Shown here piece by piece: positions 34,211 through 41,821 of a DNA stretch of 41,821 nt. Within the stretch, counting starts at the first letter, position 1, and every line of letters begins with the position of its first letter. The notes under the pieces were generated by a model, which did no database searches, had not been told where the DNA came from, and was given only the letters and a program-made list of their open reading frames with translations. The stretch covers positions 1-41,821 of the forward strand of contig JAISTP010000050.1 of the NCBI GenBank assembly GCA_031272545.1, given 5' to 3'. Source of the DNA: Bacilli bacterium (GTDB lineage Bacteria; Bacillota_I; Bacilli_A; JAJDGJ01). Both the position numbers and the translations under genes were made by a program.

Positions 34211-35108
34211 CTTTACGTCTAATGGTATATTTCTCTACTAAATATTCTGGTTGGTATGATAATTTTGATTTTCTTAGATTTTCTTCACCGACATCATCTT
34301 CACTATTAATAAATTCTAGATCATCAAAGAATGTTGTAACTAATTGTTGTCTAATAAAAGGATATAATCCTACTATTTTAGGATTGGCTTTTTCGACATT
34401 ACAAACTGCTGTTGTATCATTTAATTGTGTTCCATAAGAAAAAGCTTCTAATTTATTATCAATGTAAATAGCTAACCCCTCACAACTAAGTTTTGAGAAA
34501 TTATTTAATACATCAATTGTTCCTTTTACTTCTTGGTCAATATACATGTCTCTTTGAATTTTACTTTTATCCCAAGCTTTAGTAAAAGCAATACAATCTT
34601 GAATTACATCAGGATTATTCGCTATTAACTTAATTTCATATCTTCCTTCATAATTCTTTTTAAAATTATTTAAATGATTTCTTTTCTTTTGAAGTTTCTT
34701 CCCACTATAAGTCATTAACTTATCAACACGATATAAATAATCATAAGAATCTCTTGTTAATTCATAAGTAAAGAAATCTTTATATTTTTCTTCTATTTTA
34801 TTTTGAATCTTTCTAACACAATTATGAATAATAAAAGGTTTATTATTTTCTTTAAAATATTTAATTAAAAATTCAATAGCTTTATCTATTTTATCAAGTG
34901 AACATAAAGGATTTAAAGAAAAGAATTCTCCATTAAGATTACAAAAGACAATAATAAAATCTTCTTCTTTATTCTCATAAACACTTAATTTATACATATC
35001 ACGCCACATATACATGTTAGTAAAAGATAGGTTATGATCCTTATAATCTAAATTAAGAACTTGATTTTCAATAGTATCTTTTAAAGATAAATCAAATTTT
35101 TTAAGCAT
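34200..35108 (-). CDS. DUF2156 (phosphatidylglycerol lysyltransferase C-terminal-like) protein
   Basis: The 302-residue protein matches the DUF2156/PG_synthase_C pattern: an N-terminal substructure with FTNMYMWRDMY, then SGKKLQKKRNHLNNFKKNY, a central helix, EGLAIYIDNKLEAFSYGTQLN, and the end with NVEKANPKIVGLYPFIRQQL, FINSEDDVGEENLRKSKLSY and QPEYLVEKY. This is a double GNAT-like fold used by aminoacyl-tRNA-dependent lipid or peptidoglycan transferases (MprF, Fem). It has no membrane segment, so it is not a full MprF. An extended -10 (TGATATAAT, 35124-35132) lies just upstream, and AAAGGTGAT before the ATG. Confidence 0.8.
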   Translation of the reverse strand: MLKKFDLSLKDTIENQVLNLDYKDHNLSFTNMYMWRDMYKLSVYENKEEDFIIVFCNLNGEFFSLNPLCSLDKIDKAIEFLIKYFKENNKPFIIHNCVRKIQNKIEEKYKDFFTYELTRDSYDYLYRVDKLMTYSGKKLQKKRNHLNNFKKNYEGRYEIKLIANNPDVIQDCIAFTKAWDKSKIQRDMYIDQEVKGTIDVLNNFSKLSCEGLAIYIDNKLEAFSYGTQLNDTTAVCNVEKANPKIVGLYPFIRQQLVTTFFDDLEFINSEDDVGEENLRKSKLSYQPEYLVEKYTIRRKDEN

Positions 35109-35162
35109 ATTATCACCTTTTTTATTATATCACATTAAAATTTTTCACTTGTTTAGTTTGCT

Positions 35163-36014
35163 TTATTTAGGTACAACTAAAATACCTACAACATTTAAAC
35201 CTGTATGAGCTGCTATAACAGCACTAATTCCATAATTTTTATATTTAAATTTAGGATTTATTTTCATAATTTCTTCTTTTAATAATTTAACATTATCACT
35301 TGCCTCTAATTGAGCTATAGCAATCGTATAATTATTTTCATCGATACCATCTAAAGCTGTTTTGGCGAGCATTTTAATAGCTTTTTTGCTAGATCTAATT
35401 TTTTCAACAACATCAATACGTCCTTGTTGGGCAATATCTAATCTTAATAAAGGTTTAATTTTTAACATTGTTCCTAAGGCAGCTGCAGCTGGTGTTAAAC
35501 GACCACCATGCATTAAGAAAAATAAATCATCGACAACTAAATAGACACGTGAATTTTCGATATCTTTTCTAACAATATTCAAAGCTTCTTCAATTTCCAT
35601 ATGATCTTGTTCAATTAATCGTCTAACTTTTAAAAGAGGAACTGTTTGAACAGTACCAACACAACAAGAATCTAAAGGATAAATTTTAAAATTCATACTA
35701 TCAGCTTGCGCAATAACATTATTTAAAGTACTAGATAAACCACTACCAATAGAGGCATAAATAGCACAATCATATTTTTCTTTTTTTAATCTTTCAATTA
35801 ATTGTTCAACATCTAAAGGACTTGGTTGTGAAGTAGCTACATCTTTTTTATTTGATAAAGAATAAATTAAATAATCATGATCTAAATCACGACCCTCTTT
35901 AAAACATTTATTATTTATTACTACTTGTAGTGGTAAATAAATTAATCCATAATCATAAGCTTCTTGTTCATTTAACAAACAAGCACTATCAATAATATAA
36001 GCAATTTTTTTCAT
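35163..36014 (-). CDS. DegV-family fatty-acid-binding protein
   Basis: DegV proteins bind a single fatty acid and, as FakB, present it to the kinase FakA for phosphorylation and entry into phospholipid synthesis. The 283-residue sequence fits: AYIIDSACLLNEQEA, the TSQPSPLDV strand with the fatty-acid-site Ser, ASIGSGLSSTLNN, DSCCVGTVQT, DDLFFLMHGGRLTPAAAALGTMLKIKPLL, and the C-terminal AHTGLNVVGILVV. FakA is not in the window. It is the last gene of the run 40037-35163, four bases after the TagO-like gene. GGAGATA precedes the ATG. Confidence 0.9.
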   Translation of the reverse strand: MKKIAYIIDSACLLNEQEAYDYGLIYLPLQVVINNKCFKEGRDLDHDYLIYSLSNKKDVATSQPSPLDVEQLIERLKKEKYDCAIYASIGSGLSSTLNNVIAQADSMNFKIYPLDSCCVGTVQTVPLLKVRRLIEQDHMEIEEALNIVRKDIENSRVYLVVDDLFFLMHGGRLTPAAAALGTMLKIKPLLRLDIAQQGRIDVVEKIRSSKKAIKMLAKTALDGIDENNYTIAIAQLEASDNVKLLKEEIMKINPKFKYKNYGISAVIAAHTGLNVVGILVVPK

Positions 36015-36017
36015 TAG

Positions 36018-37076
36018 TTATCTCCTTTTCTTAAAAATTAAATCTTTACAACCAAGAATTGGTCGATATTTAGGACTTATCATTGATGTTTGTTCTACAA
36101 ATAATTCAATAACAATTAAAGCAATAATTAATAATATTAAAGAAGCTTTTTTATTAATTAAATAAACAAAAGATATTTGTGAAAAATAGAAAGATACAAA
36201 ATAAATAATTAATACTGTCTTTGTTTGTGATAAGCCCATTTTATACATTAAAGTATGATGTAAATGTTGTTTGTCAGGCGACATTATTTTAACGCCTTTA
36301 AGTTTACGCCTAATAATTGATATAAGTGTGTCTAAGATAGGAATAATAAGAATAAATAAAGCAGGACCTAGGGTTAGAAAAGCACTTGTTTTAAAACCTA
36401 ACAAAGAAATACCAGCAATCATAAAACCAATAAAAAGCGAACCTGTATCGCCCATGAATATTTGAGCAGGATGAAAATTAAAAAATAAAAAGCCTAAGAT
36501 TGCGCCTAATAAAATTAATGATAATAATAAAATATCGAAGCGATCTTGCATATAGGCTAACATTGAAAAAGTAGCTAAGATAATAGCTGAAACACCACTA
36601 CATAAGCCATCCATGCCATCAATTAAATTCAACGCATTAGTAATACCAACAATCCATATTAAAGTAATAAAGATGGAAAATGGTCCAAAATCAAAATGAA
36701 TACCTAAAGGTAAATTAATGGTTGTTAAGGCAATACCACCAAAAAAGACAACTATTAAAGCAGCACATATTTGAAATAATAATTTAACAAAAGGATTTAA
36801 TTGCATTAAATCATCTAAAGTACCACATAAAGCAATAATAAAACCTCCTAGTAATAAAGCCATAATTTGTTGGTCGGCCCTTAAAAAGAACATTGAGCTA
36901 ATCAAAAAACCAGAATATATGGCTAGACCTCCCATACGAGGAATAACTTTATGATGAATACGTCGTGAACCTGGCCAATCTACAATATATAATTTTAAAC
37001 TTACTTTAGCAATAATTGGTGTCAATACTAAAGACGATATTAAAGCAACTAATAAAGCCAATATAAATATATACAA
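36018..37076 (-). CDS. TagO/WecA-type undecaprenyl-phosphate sugar-1-phosphate transferase
   Basis: The enzyme moves a GlcNAc-1-phosphate-like group from its UDP sugar to undecaprenyl phosphate, the first step of wall teichoic acid synthesis. It has about ten hydrophobic segments and the family motifs VDWPGSRRIHHKVIPRMGG, CGTLDDLMQLNP (Asp-Asp), NALNLIDGMDGLCSG, NFHPAQIFMGDTGS and SPDKQHLHHTL. Start choice: the GTG at 37085 lies within the AGAGGTGAT ribosome site, so a TTG at 37076 is the likely initiator; other genes here show the same AGGTGAT-spaced arrangement. It lies three bases before degV and twelve after NUDIX. Confidence 0.92.
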   Translation of the reverse strand: MYIFILALLVALISSLVLTPIIAKVSLKLYIVDWPGSRRIHHKVIPRMGGLAIYSGFLISSMFFLRADQQIMALLLGGFIIALCGTLDDLMQLNPFVKLLFQICAALIVVFFGGIALTTINLPLGIHFDFGPFSIFITLIWIVGITNALNLIDGMDGLCSGVSAIILATFSMLAYMQDRFDILLLSLILLGAILGFLFFNFHPAQIFMGDTGSLFIGFMIAGISLLGFKTSAFLTLGPALFILIIPILDTLISIIRRKLKGVKIMSPDKQHLHHTLMYKMGLSQTKTVLIIYFVSFYFSQISFVYLINKKASLILLIIALIVIELFVEQTSMISPKYRPILGCKDLIFKKRR

Positions 37077-37088
37077 TAAAATCACCTC

Positions 37089-37688
37089 TTATTCAAAATA
37101 TGTTTCTTTATTATTATTATAGATATCCATAATAATTTCAAATTGTTCTTTAGTTGTTTTAGAACTCATTTTAGGTAAATTATTTAAATCAAAGAAAGCT
37201 ACATCATCTGTTTCATGAGATATTTGAGCTTTACCACCAATAATATGAGCTAAGAAATAAATACTAGTTTCACTAACACTAATTGGTTTTTCAAAATAAT
37301 TATTATTATTAAATATAGCTAAAACTTTAGCTACTTTAATATCAAATCCTGATTCTTGTTTAACTTCTTCAATAGCAGTATCAGCTACGCTATGATAATA
37401 ATCAACCCAGCCACCAGGTAAAGAATAAGTTTGAGTAACACTTTCCCTAACTAAAAGAATTTTATTATTTTTAATAACTAAACAACGAGCAGAAATATTA
37501 GGTGTAGGATAAACATCTCTAATAAAATAATTTTCTTTTTCAATAGTTTGATTAGTATATTTTTCTAACATTTCCTTACTTAATTCTTGAACTAATTTAT
37601 AATTTTCAATAGCATACGGATCAGTTGAAAAAGTTAATCCTATTTTCGCAATACTTTGCATTTTAATAATATATTCTAAATATTTCAT
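37089..37688 (-). CDS. NUDIX hydrolase with N-terminal helical domain and degenerate Nudix box
   Basis: The first 60 residues are helical (KYLEYIIKMQSIAKIGLTF, then NYKLVQELSKEMLEKY), as in the Nudix_N-containing group. The Nudix fold follows from PNISARCLVIKNNKILLVRES. Numbered from the GTG at 37697, the Nudix box is Gly96-x5-His102-x7-Glu110-Glu-Val-Lys-Gln114-Glu-Ser-Gly117-Phe; consensus has Glu, Arg and Glu at 102, 110 and 114. Two of the acidic residues of REuxEE remain. Activity on a nucleoside diphosphate derivative is possible but uncertain. The ATG at 37688 is preferred; it lies just past the murF stop, suggesting coupling. Confidence 0.8.
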   Translation of the reverse strand: MKYLEYIIKMQSIAKIGLTFSTDPYAIENYKLVQELSKEMLEKYTNQTIEKENYFIRDVYPTPNISARCLVIKNNKILLVRESVTQTYSLPGGWVDYYHSVADTAIEEVKQESGFDIKVAKVLAIFNNNNYFEKPISVSETSIYFLAHIIGGKAQISHETDDVAFFDLNNLPKMSSKTTKEQFEIIMDIYNNNKETYFE

Positions 37689-37693
37689 AATAA

Positions 37694-39286
37694 TCACACA
37701 TTAAATGCATCAGGTAAGTCATTTTCTAATAAGACATAACAATTAGGTTCTTTAATACGTTCAAGAGTATTGAATGCATCATAAATACGATTAACCACAT
37801 AAACATATTTCATATTAAATCCAGAATCTAATAAACCTTGATAGACAGCTTTCGTTTGTTTGCGACCAACCAAAATAACGCGATCACATCGATTAATAAA
37901 ATATGAACCAAATTCATAATTATATTGATCTTGTGATGCTCCTAAATCAATTAAACCAGGTGTAATACAAATTCTTAAACCAGGCATATGTTTTAAAACA
38001 TCTAAAGTTAATTTACTTGAAACAGGATTAGAATTAAAAGCATTATCAATAATTGTATAGTCATCTTGTTTTTTAACTTCTAAACGATGAGGAACATAAT
38101 TAAGTTGTTTAATTGCAATAACTAAATCATCAATGCTAATACCATAATGTAAACCAATTGCAATACCAGCTAAAATATTATAAATATTATGAATACCAAG
38201 TAATTTAGTTTGAAAATGAACTAATTTATTATCAATATTAACATCAAAAGAAGAACCATCTTTACTATAAACAATATTATTTGCTTTAATATCACACTCT
38301 TCATTAATACCATACCATATTTGTTTAGCTTTAGAAGTTATTGGATATTCTCTTATAAATTTTTCATCTTTATTTAGAACAACTAAACCATTTTCATCCA
38401 TTAATTCAACCATTTGCATTTTCTCATTAATTATATTTTCTTGTGTTTTAAATGTTGCAAGATGTTGATTCCCAATACTAGTAACAACTCCTATTTGTGG
38501 TCTAACAAAATTAACCAATTCAGTTATTTCTCCAACTTTATCAGCACCCATTTCACAAATAAATATTTCATGAATTGGTTGTAAATAATCATTAATCGTA
38601 ATTGATATTCCCATAGGAGTATTATAGCTTGCAGGTGTAACTAAACAATAGTATTTCTTAGATAATATTTCATTAATAATATTCTTACTACTAGTTTTAC
38701 CATAACTACCTGTAATACCTATTTTAGAAATAGCAGGCATACTATCTAATTTAGTTTTTGCTTTATTTAAAAACTTATTTTTAAATAAATTTTCTAAAGG
38801 TTGATTAATTAAACTTACAATACTAATAATATGCATTTGATATAAATGAAAAATAGCTAATAATAATAAGAATATGTAATAGTGATTTTTTAAAGCTAAC
38901 AATGATAATAATATAAAAATAATTAAAATAATAATATAAGTAAAAAGTTGTCTTTTAACACGATTAGTATAGACAAGCGGTTTAATATAAGTCTTTTTTC
39001 TTGATTTATTTAATTGAATTAAACCATAAATAACAAGAATAGTAATTAATAAATAAATTCTTAATTCCACAAAAGGATTGATTAAAGCACTTAAGATAAC
39101 TAAAAACCAAACAACCATTACTCCTAAAGGATAAGTTTTAGTAACATTATTTTTTTGCCACTGTCTAAACCTTACAATTTCATAACGATTTTGTTGGAAC
39201 ATATGAAAAGCTCTTAAACCAAATTTAACTACTAAATATAAGTATAATACATAAACAATTACAAGAAGGATATTATCTAACATCAT
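37694..39286 (-). CDS. murF: MurF-like Mur ligase with N-terminal membrane segment
   Basis: MurF adds D-Ala-D-Ala to UDP-MurNAc-tripeptide. The Mur ligase core begins near residue 180 with the P-loop IGITGSYGKTSSKN, PASYNTPMGISITIND, FICEMGADKVGEI, TSIGNQHLATFKT and GIHNIYNILAGIAIG, followed by the ligand domain with VPHRLEV, IIDNAFNSNPVS and ITPGLIDLGASQ. The first 170 residues are not the usual MurF domain: they hold four to five hydrophobic segments. I therefore call it MurF-like and membrane-bound. Ribosome site GGAGGG. It overlaps the alpha/beta hydrolase end by 14 bases. Confidence 0.85.
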   Translation of the reverse strand: MMLDNILLVIVYVLYLYLVVKFGLRAFHMFQQNRYEIVRFRQWQKNNVTKTYPLGVMVVWFLVILSALINPFVELRIYLLITILVIYGLIQLNKSRKKTYIKPLVYTNRVKRQLFTYIIILIIFILLSLLALKNHYYIFLLLLAIFHLYQMHIISIVSLINQPLENLFKNKFLNKAKTKLDSMPAISKIGITGSYGKTSSKNIINEILSKKYYCLVTPASYNTPMGISITINDYLQPIHEIFICEMGADKVGEITELVNFVRPQIGVVTSIGNQHLATFKTQENIINEKMQMVELMDENGLVVLNKDEKFIREYPITSKAKQIWYGINEECDIKANNIVYSKDGSSFDVNIDNKLVHFQTKLLGIHNIYNILAGIAIGLHYGISIDDLVIAIKQLNYVPHRLEVKKQDDYTIIDNAFNSNPVSSKLTLDVLKHMPGLRICITPGLIDLGASQDQYNYEFGSYFINRCDRVILVGRKQTKAVYQGLLDSGFNMKYVYVVNRIYDAFNTLERIKEPNCYVLLENDLPDAFNV

Positions 39287-40037
39287 TTAAGCCCTCCTTT
39301 AAAAATTGATTGCAATCGTTTTTAAAATCTTCACTTCTTTCTAAATAAGCATAATGTGAAGCATTAGGATAAACAATTAACTTACTATGTGCAATCTTAT
39401 TATTTAATATTTCACCCATCCATAAAGGAGTCGCATCATCTTCACTACCAAAAATTAATAGTGTTGGTACTTTAACTTTATCTAAGATAGGTTCTAAATC
39501 TTCATTAATTGTATTTTTTAAAACTTCTTTCATAATAGGACTACTGTTTTTATAATCTTCTGAACCACTATTATCCATATATTCTTGAATATAATATTTA
39601 ATAAAAGGAAAGTTCTTAAATTTCTTTACTATTTTATAAAAAGAGACTCTTAAATAATATAATAAAGTCTTTTTACTTTTTAAACCAGCTGCGCCAGTTA
39701 AAATCATACAATCTAAATTATCATTTTCACTAGCATATTTTAAGGCAATACGACAACCAAAAGAGTGCGCAATTATTATAGGATTATCAATTTTATTAAG
39801 TCTAATAAATTCCTTTAAAAAAGCTACATAATCACTAATTGTATATGGATAATCAGGTTCATCACTATAACCAAATCCTGGTAAATCAATATTATAAACA
39901 GTATAATTATCAACTAAATTATTTTCAATTGTATACATCATTTCTAAATTTTGACCCCAACCATGCATTAAAATAACAGGTTGTCCATGTCCTGATTTTT
40001 TATAATTAATAACTAAATTATTAACATTTATTTCCAC
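39273..40037 (-). CDS. Alpha/beta-fold hydrolase
   Basis: The 254-residue protein has HGWGQNLEMMYTI (oxyanion region), YNIDLPGFGYSDEPDYPYT, the nucleophile elbow IIAHSFGCRIALKYA with Ser, a four-helix cap, the acid strand LLIFGSEDDATPLW with Asp, and the catalytic His in YPNASHYAYLER. A carboxylic-ester hydrolase or similar is expected; the substrate is unknown. It is the first gene of the run to degV (murF, NUDIX, tagO-like, degV). AAGGAATGAT precedes the ATG. Confidence 0.85.
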   Translation of the reverse strand: MEINVNNLVINYKKSGHGQPVILMHGWGQNLEMMYTIENNLVDNYTVYNIDLPGFGYSDEPDYPYTISDYVAFLKEFIRLNKIDNPIIIAHSFGCRIALKYASENDNLDCMILTGAAGLKSKKTLLYYLRVSFYKIVKKFKNFPFIKYYIQEYMDNSGSEDYKNSSPIMKEVLKNTINEDLEPILDKVKVPTLLIFGSEDDATPLWMGEILNNKIAHSKLIVYPNASHYAYLERSEDFKNDCNQFLKEGLNDVR

Positions 40038-40059
40038 ATTATCATTCCTTTGCTTAGAT

Positions 40060-40068
40060 ATTATACCA
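40060..40068 (-). promoter_or_regulatory. Extended -10 promoter of the hydrolase-murF-degV operon
   Basis: TGGTATAAT on the minus strand (TATAAT at 40060-40065). No clear -35. The same TGGTATAAT precedes the genes at 7455 and 12995. Confidence 0.5.
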
Positions 40069-40115
40069 TATTAAGATAACTAAAAAAAATTAACATATAA
40101 TGTTAAATATAAGAT

Positions 40116-40151
40116 AAAAAAGAAAACTACTTTACATTAATGTAAAGTAGT
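40116..40151 (-). terminator. Terminator downstream of the acidic membrane protein gene
   Basis: A perfect palindromic stem ACTACTTTACATT with its complement (40126-40151), then TTTTCTTTTTT on the minus strand. Confidence 0.9.
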
Positions 40152-40168
40152 ATATAACTTTGAACTAA

Positions 40169-41377
40169 TTAATAACCAAAGACAATCTTAGTAATTAGAA
40201 AACCAACGATAATTATCATAATGATTAAGACAATCGTAAAGATAATATCTATAACTTTTGATTTAGGTTTTTCTTTATCAATATCTTTCTCTTCATTTTT
40301 TAAGATATCTAAATCTGATTTAGTTATATTATATTTAGTATTTTGATCTAAAGCTATTGAAAGTGTATCAGATAAATCTAATTCTTTCTCACTAGCTTTA
40401 TTTAAATTAGCAATTTCATTAGAAAAATCATTTTGTTCAATTTCTTTTTTTTCATCTACTGGATCAGATTTTAAATCATTTAAAATATCTTCATTTAAGG
40501 TGAATGAATCTTCAGTAGCATTAGTATTTAAACTATTATCTAAATTATCTAAATTATCTAAGGTTTCTAAATTATCTAAAGCATCTAAGTTAACTGCATT
40601 TGGATTAGAATGTGTTTTTTCAACTTTTATTGGTTGAGCTTCATCAACAATATTTAATGAATTTAATTGATTATCTAAATCATTAAATAAATCAGTATTA
40701 GCTTGTTCAATTTGTCCAATATTATCAGGAACAACAATTGGTTGAGCAGTATGAGCTTCAATATTAGAAGGTTCTTTTTTTCCATCAATAGCATTCAATA
40801 TTAATTTATCATGTAATAAATAATCGGTTTGTTCAAATTGATTAACATTTTCATTAACATTTTGTTTAGCTAGTTGTTCTCTCATTGGATTAGTTAAAAC
40901 AACATTACTATTTTCAAATGAAGAAGCTATTTCTTCTTGTGAAGGAAAATCACTTTTATAAGTTACATTATTTTGAACAACAGGTTGTTCAATAGGCGCT
41001 ACTTTTTCTTGTAAGACTTGTTTTTGAATATGATTATTTAAAGAATTAGCTCTTAAATTTTCATATAACTTATTAGCATTAGAATCATAATTAAAACTAT
41101 TTCTTTCTTGTTCTTTATTAGTTTGAGCTAAAGCAATTTCTTCTTTTAATTGCTCAACACTAAGTCTTTCCTTCTCTTTTAATTGGGCTTTGATATCATT
41201 AATGGTCGGAATGTTTTTAAAAGGATCATTGCTTATTTCTTGTGATTTTCTTTCATTAGCTTCATTAAAATAAGCAAGAGCATCATTTACTTTCTTTTCA
41301 TGACGAAAAGTAACACTATCTGACTCATTATTTAACATCTTATTATATTCTTCATCACTTTTAACTCGACTTCTCAT
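40169..41377 (-). CDS. Unknown acidic protein with C-terminal membrane anchor, next to whiA
   Basis: I do not recognise the family. About 402 residues: a charged N-terminal helical part (SRVKSDEEYNKMLNNES, then KAQLKEKERLSVEQLKEEIA), a long low-complexity Asn/Gln/Asp-rich middle with a short Leu-Asp repeat (LDALDNLETLDNLDNLDNSL), more acidic helices, and one C-terminal hydrophobic segment (VIDIIFTIVLIIMIIIVGFLI) ending VFGY. With no signal peptide it should face the cytoplasm as a tail-anchored protein. It begins about 16 bases after whiA and shares its transcript. The ATG at 41377 has AGGGTG before it; the GTG at 41386 is less likely. Confidence 0.65.
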   Translation of the reverse strand: MRSRVKSDEEYNKMLNNESDSVTFRHEKKVNDALAYFNEANERKSQEISNDPFKNIPTINDIKAQLKEKERLSVEQLKEEIALAQTNKEQERNSFNYDSNANKLYENLRANSLNNHIQKQVLQEKVAPIEQPVVQNNVTYKSDFPSQEEIASSFENSNVVLTNPMREQLAKQNVNENVNQFEQTDYLLHDKLILNAIDGKKEPSNIEAHTAQPIVVPDNIGQIEQANTDLFNDLDNQLNSLNIVDEAQPIKVEKTHSNPNAVNLDALDNLETLDNLDNLDNSLNTNATEDSFTLNEDILNDLKSDPVDEKKEIEQNDFSNEIANLNKASEKELDLSDTLSIALDQNTKYNITKSDLDILKNEEKDIDKEKPKSKVIDIIFTIVLIIMIIIVGFLITKIVFGY

Positions 41378-41393
41378 AACATACACACCCTAA

Positions 41394-41821
41394 CTAATTC
41401 TTTATTTTACTTGCTATTTCTTTTATTTTATTTAAACGATGATTAATAGTCGAACGACTAATTTTCTCATTATATTCTTCTTCAAACAATCCCACTAATT
41501 CACTTAAGCTAGCATCACTATATTTCTTTCTTAAATTGGCTACTTTTCTAACATTAGAATCTAATTTTTTTAAATAATCACTAGCAATTAATTTATCAAT
41601 AGCTTCTATTTGAGTATTAGCTGCTTTTTGAACTTTTTGTTCATTAGCAACATCCATATTATTAATTCGATTAATTGAATTAACAAAGTCTCTTTGCATT
41701 CTAATATCTTCAAAATTAAACATTGAATTAGTTGCTCCTAAATAATTTAGAAAATCTACTATTTCGCGAGCTGACTTAAGATATAAAACATAATTATTTC
41801 TTCTTTTAATCATTTTAAAAT
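41394..41821 (-). CDS. whiA: WhiA, C-terminal part (gene cut by the window edge)
   Basis: The reading frame stays open through the last base (Phe-Lys before the first Met), so the 5' part lies outside. The visible 141 residues match the C-terminal half of WhiA: IKRRNNYVLYLKSAREIVDFLNYLGA, the end of the homing-endonuclease-like domain, then SINRINNMDVANEQKVQKAA and the helix-turn-helix LSELVGLFEEEYNEKISRSTINHRLNKI. WhiA is a DNA-binding protein linked to cell division in Firmicutes. The first ATG, at 41813, is internal and should not be taken as a start. Confidence 0.93.
   Translation of the reverse strand, partial: FKMIKRRNNYVLYLKSAREIVDFLNYLGATNSMFNFEDIRMQRDFVNSINRINNMDVANEQKVQKAANTQIEAIDKLIASDYLKKLDSNVRKVANLRKKYSDASLSELVGLFEEEYNEKISRSTINHRLNKIKEIASKIKN

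Noticed and set aside
35546-35551. CACGTG core of a parS-like site
   Set aside because: The flanks do not form the TGTTTCACGTGAAACA palindrome, and it lies inside degV; a chance hexamer.
1-41821. Mollicutes genetic code (TGA as Trp)
   Set aside because: TGA closes murF, the murJ-like gene and the leader peptide at sensible family ends, and tryptophans are TGG.

Overview
The window is very AT-rich bacterial DNA with short intergenic gaps, Shine-Dalgarno starts (GGAGG, AGGTGAT), SigA-type promoters and many U-tailed hairpin terminators. It reads with code 11: TGA is a stop in several genes and Trp is TGG. Wall genes (murJ-like, murF, tagO- and tagD-like, LPXTG proteins), cinA, whiA, noc and type II-A CRISPR-Cas point to a low-GC Gram-positive of the Bacilli/Erysipelotrichia kind, perhaps an uncultured gut lineage. 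It is not a Mollicute. Genus cannot be given from this sequence.

Layout. 1-6800: type II-A CRISPR-Cas on the minus strand (cas9, cas1, cas2, csn2, leader, array cut by the window edge). The tracrRNA lies on the opposite strand between cas9 and cas1, and a terminator sits on the cas9 stop codon. 6830-11520: an ECF transporter S component, then an operon of nitroreductase-like protein, lipoprotein, MurJ-like flippase, RsuA and a small unknown protein. 11530-19330, mostly plus strand: cinA, a surface protein, rpsD behind a long structured leader, alanine dehydrogenase, a second surface protein (minus strand), tRNA-His, and ilvE behind a leader-peptide attenuator. 19340-26470, minus strand: DEAD-box helicase, amidohydrolase, macro-domain protein and a 1,058-residue von Willebrand A surface protein. 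26660-31300: tRNA-Asp and tRNA-Gly, an MBL-fold protein, tagD, noc, rsmG and mnmG, an arrangement typical of origin-proximal DNA in Firmicutes. 31350-41821: an alanine/sodium symporter, a GNAT/DUF2156 pair, an operon of alpha/beta hydrolase, murF, NUDIX, tagO-like and degV, a membrane-anchored acidic protein, and the 3' part of whiA.

Three points stand out. (1) ilvE is preceded by a consensus promoter, a 14-codon peptide ending Leu-Leu-Ala-Ile-Ile-Leu, and four mutually exclusive RNA helices ending in a terminator: a translation-coupled attenuator where Firmicutes normally have a T-box. (2) Cas9 has all nuclease residues, but the two PAM-reading arginines of S. pyogenes Cas9 are replaced by a Gln-x-Gln pair, which suggests an adenine-rich PAM. 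(3) The cas9 and adaptation units are separated by a terminator, and the cas1 promoter overlaps the divergent tracrRNA promoter.
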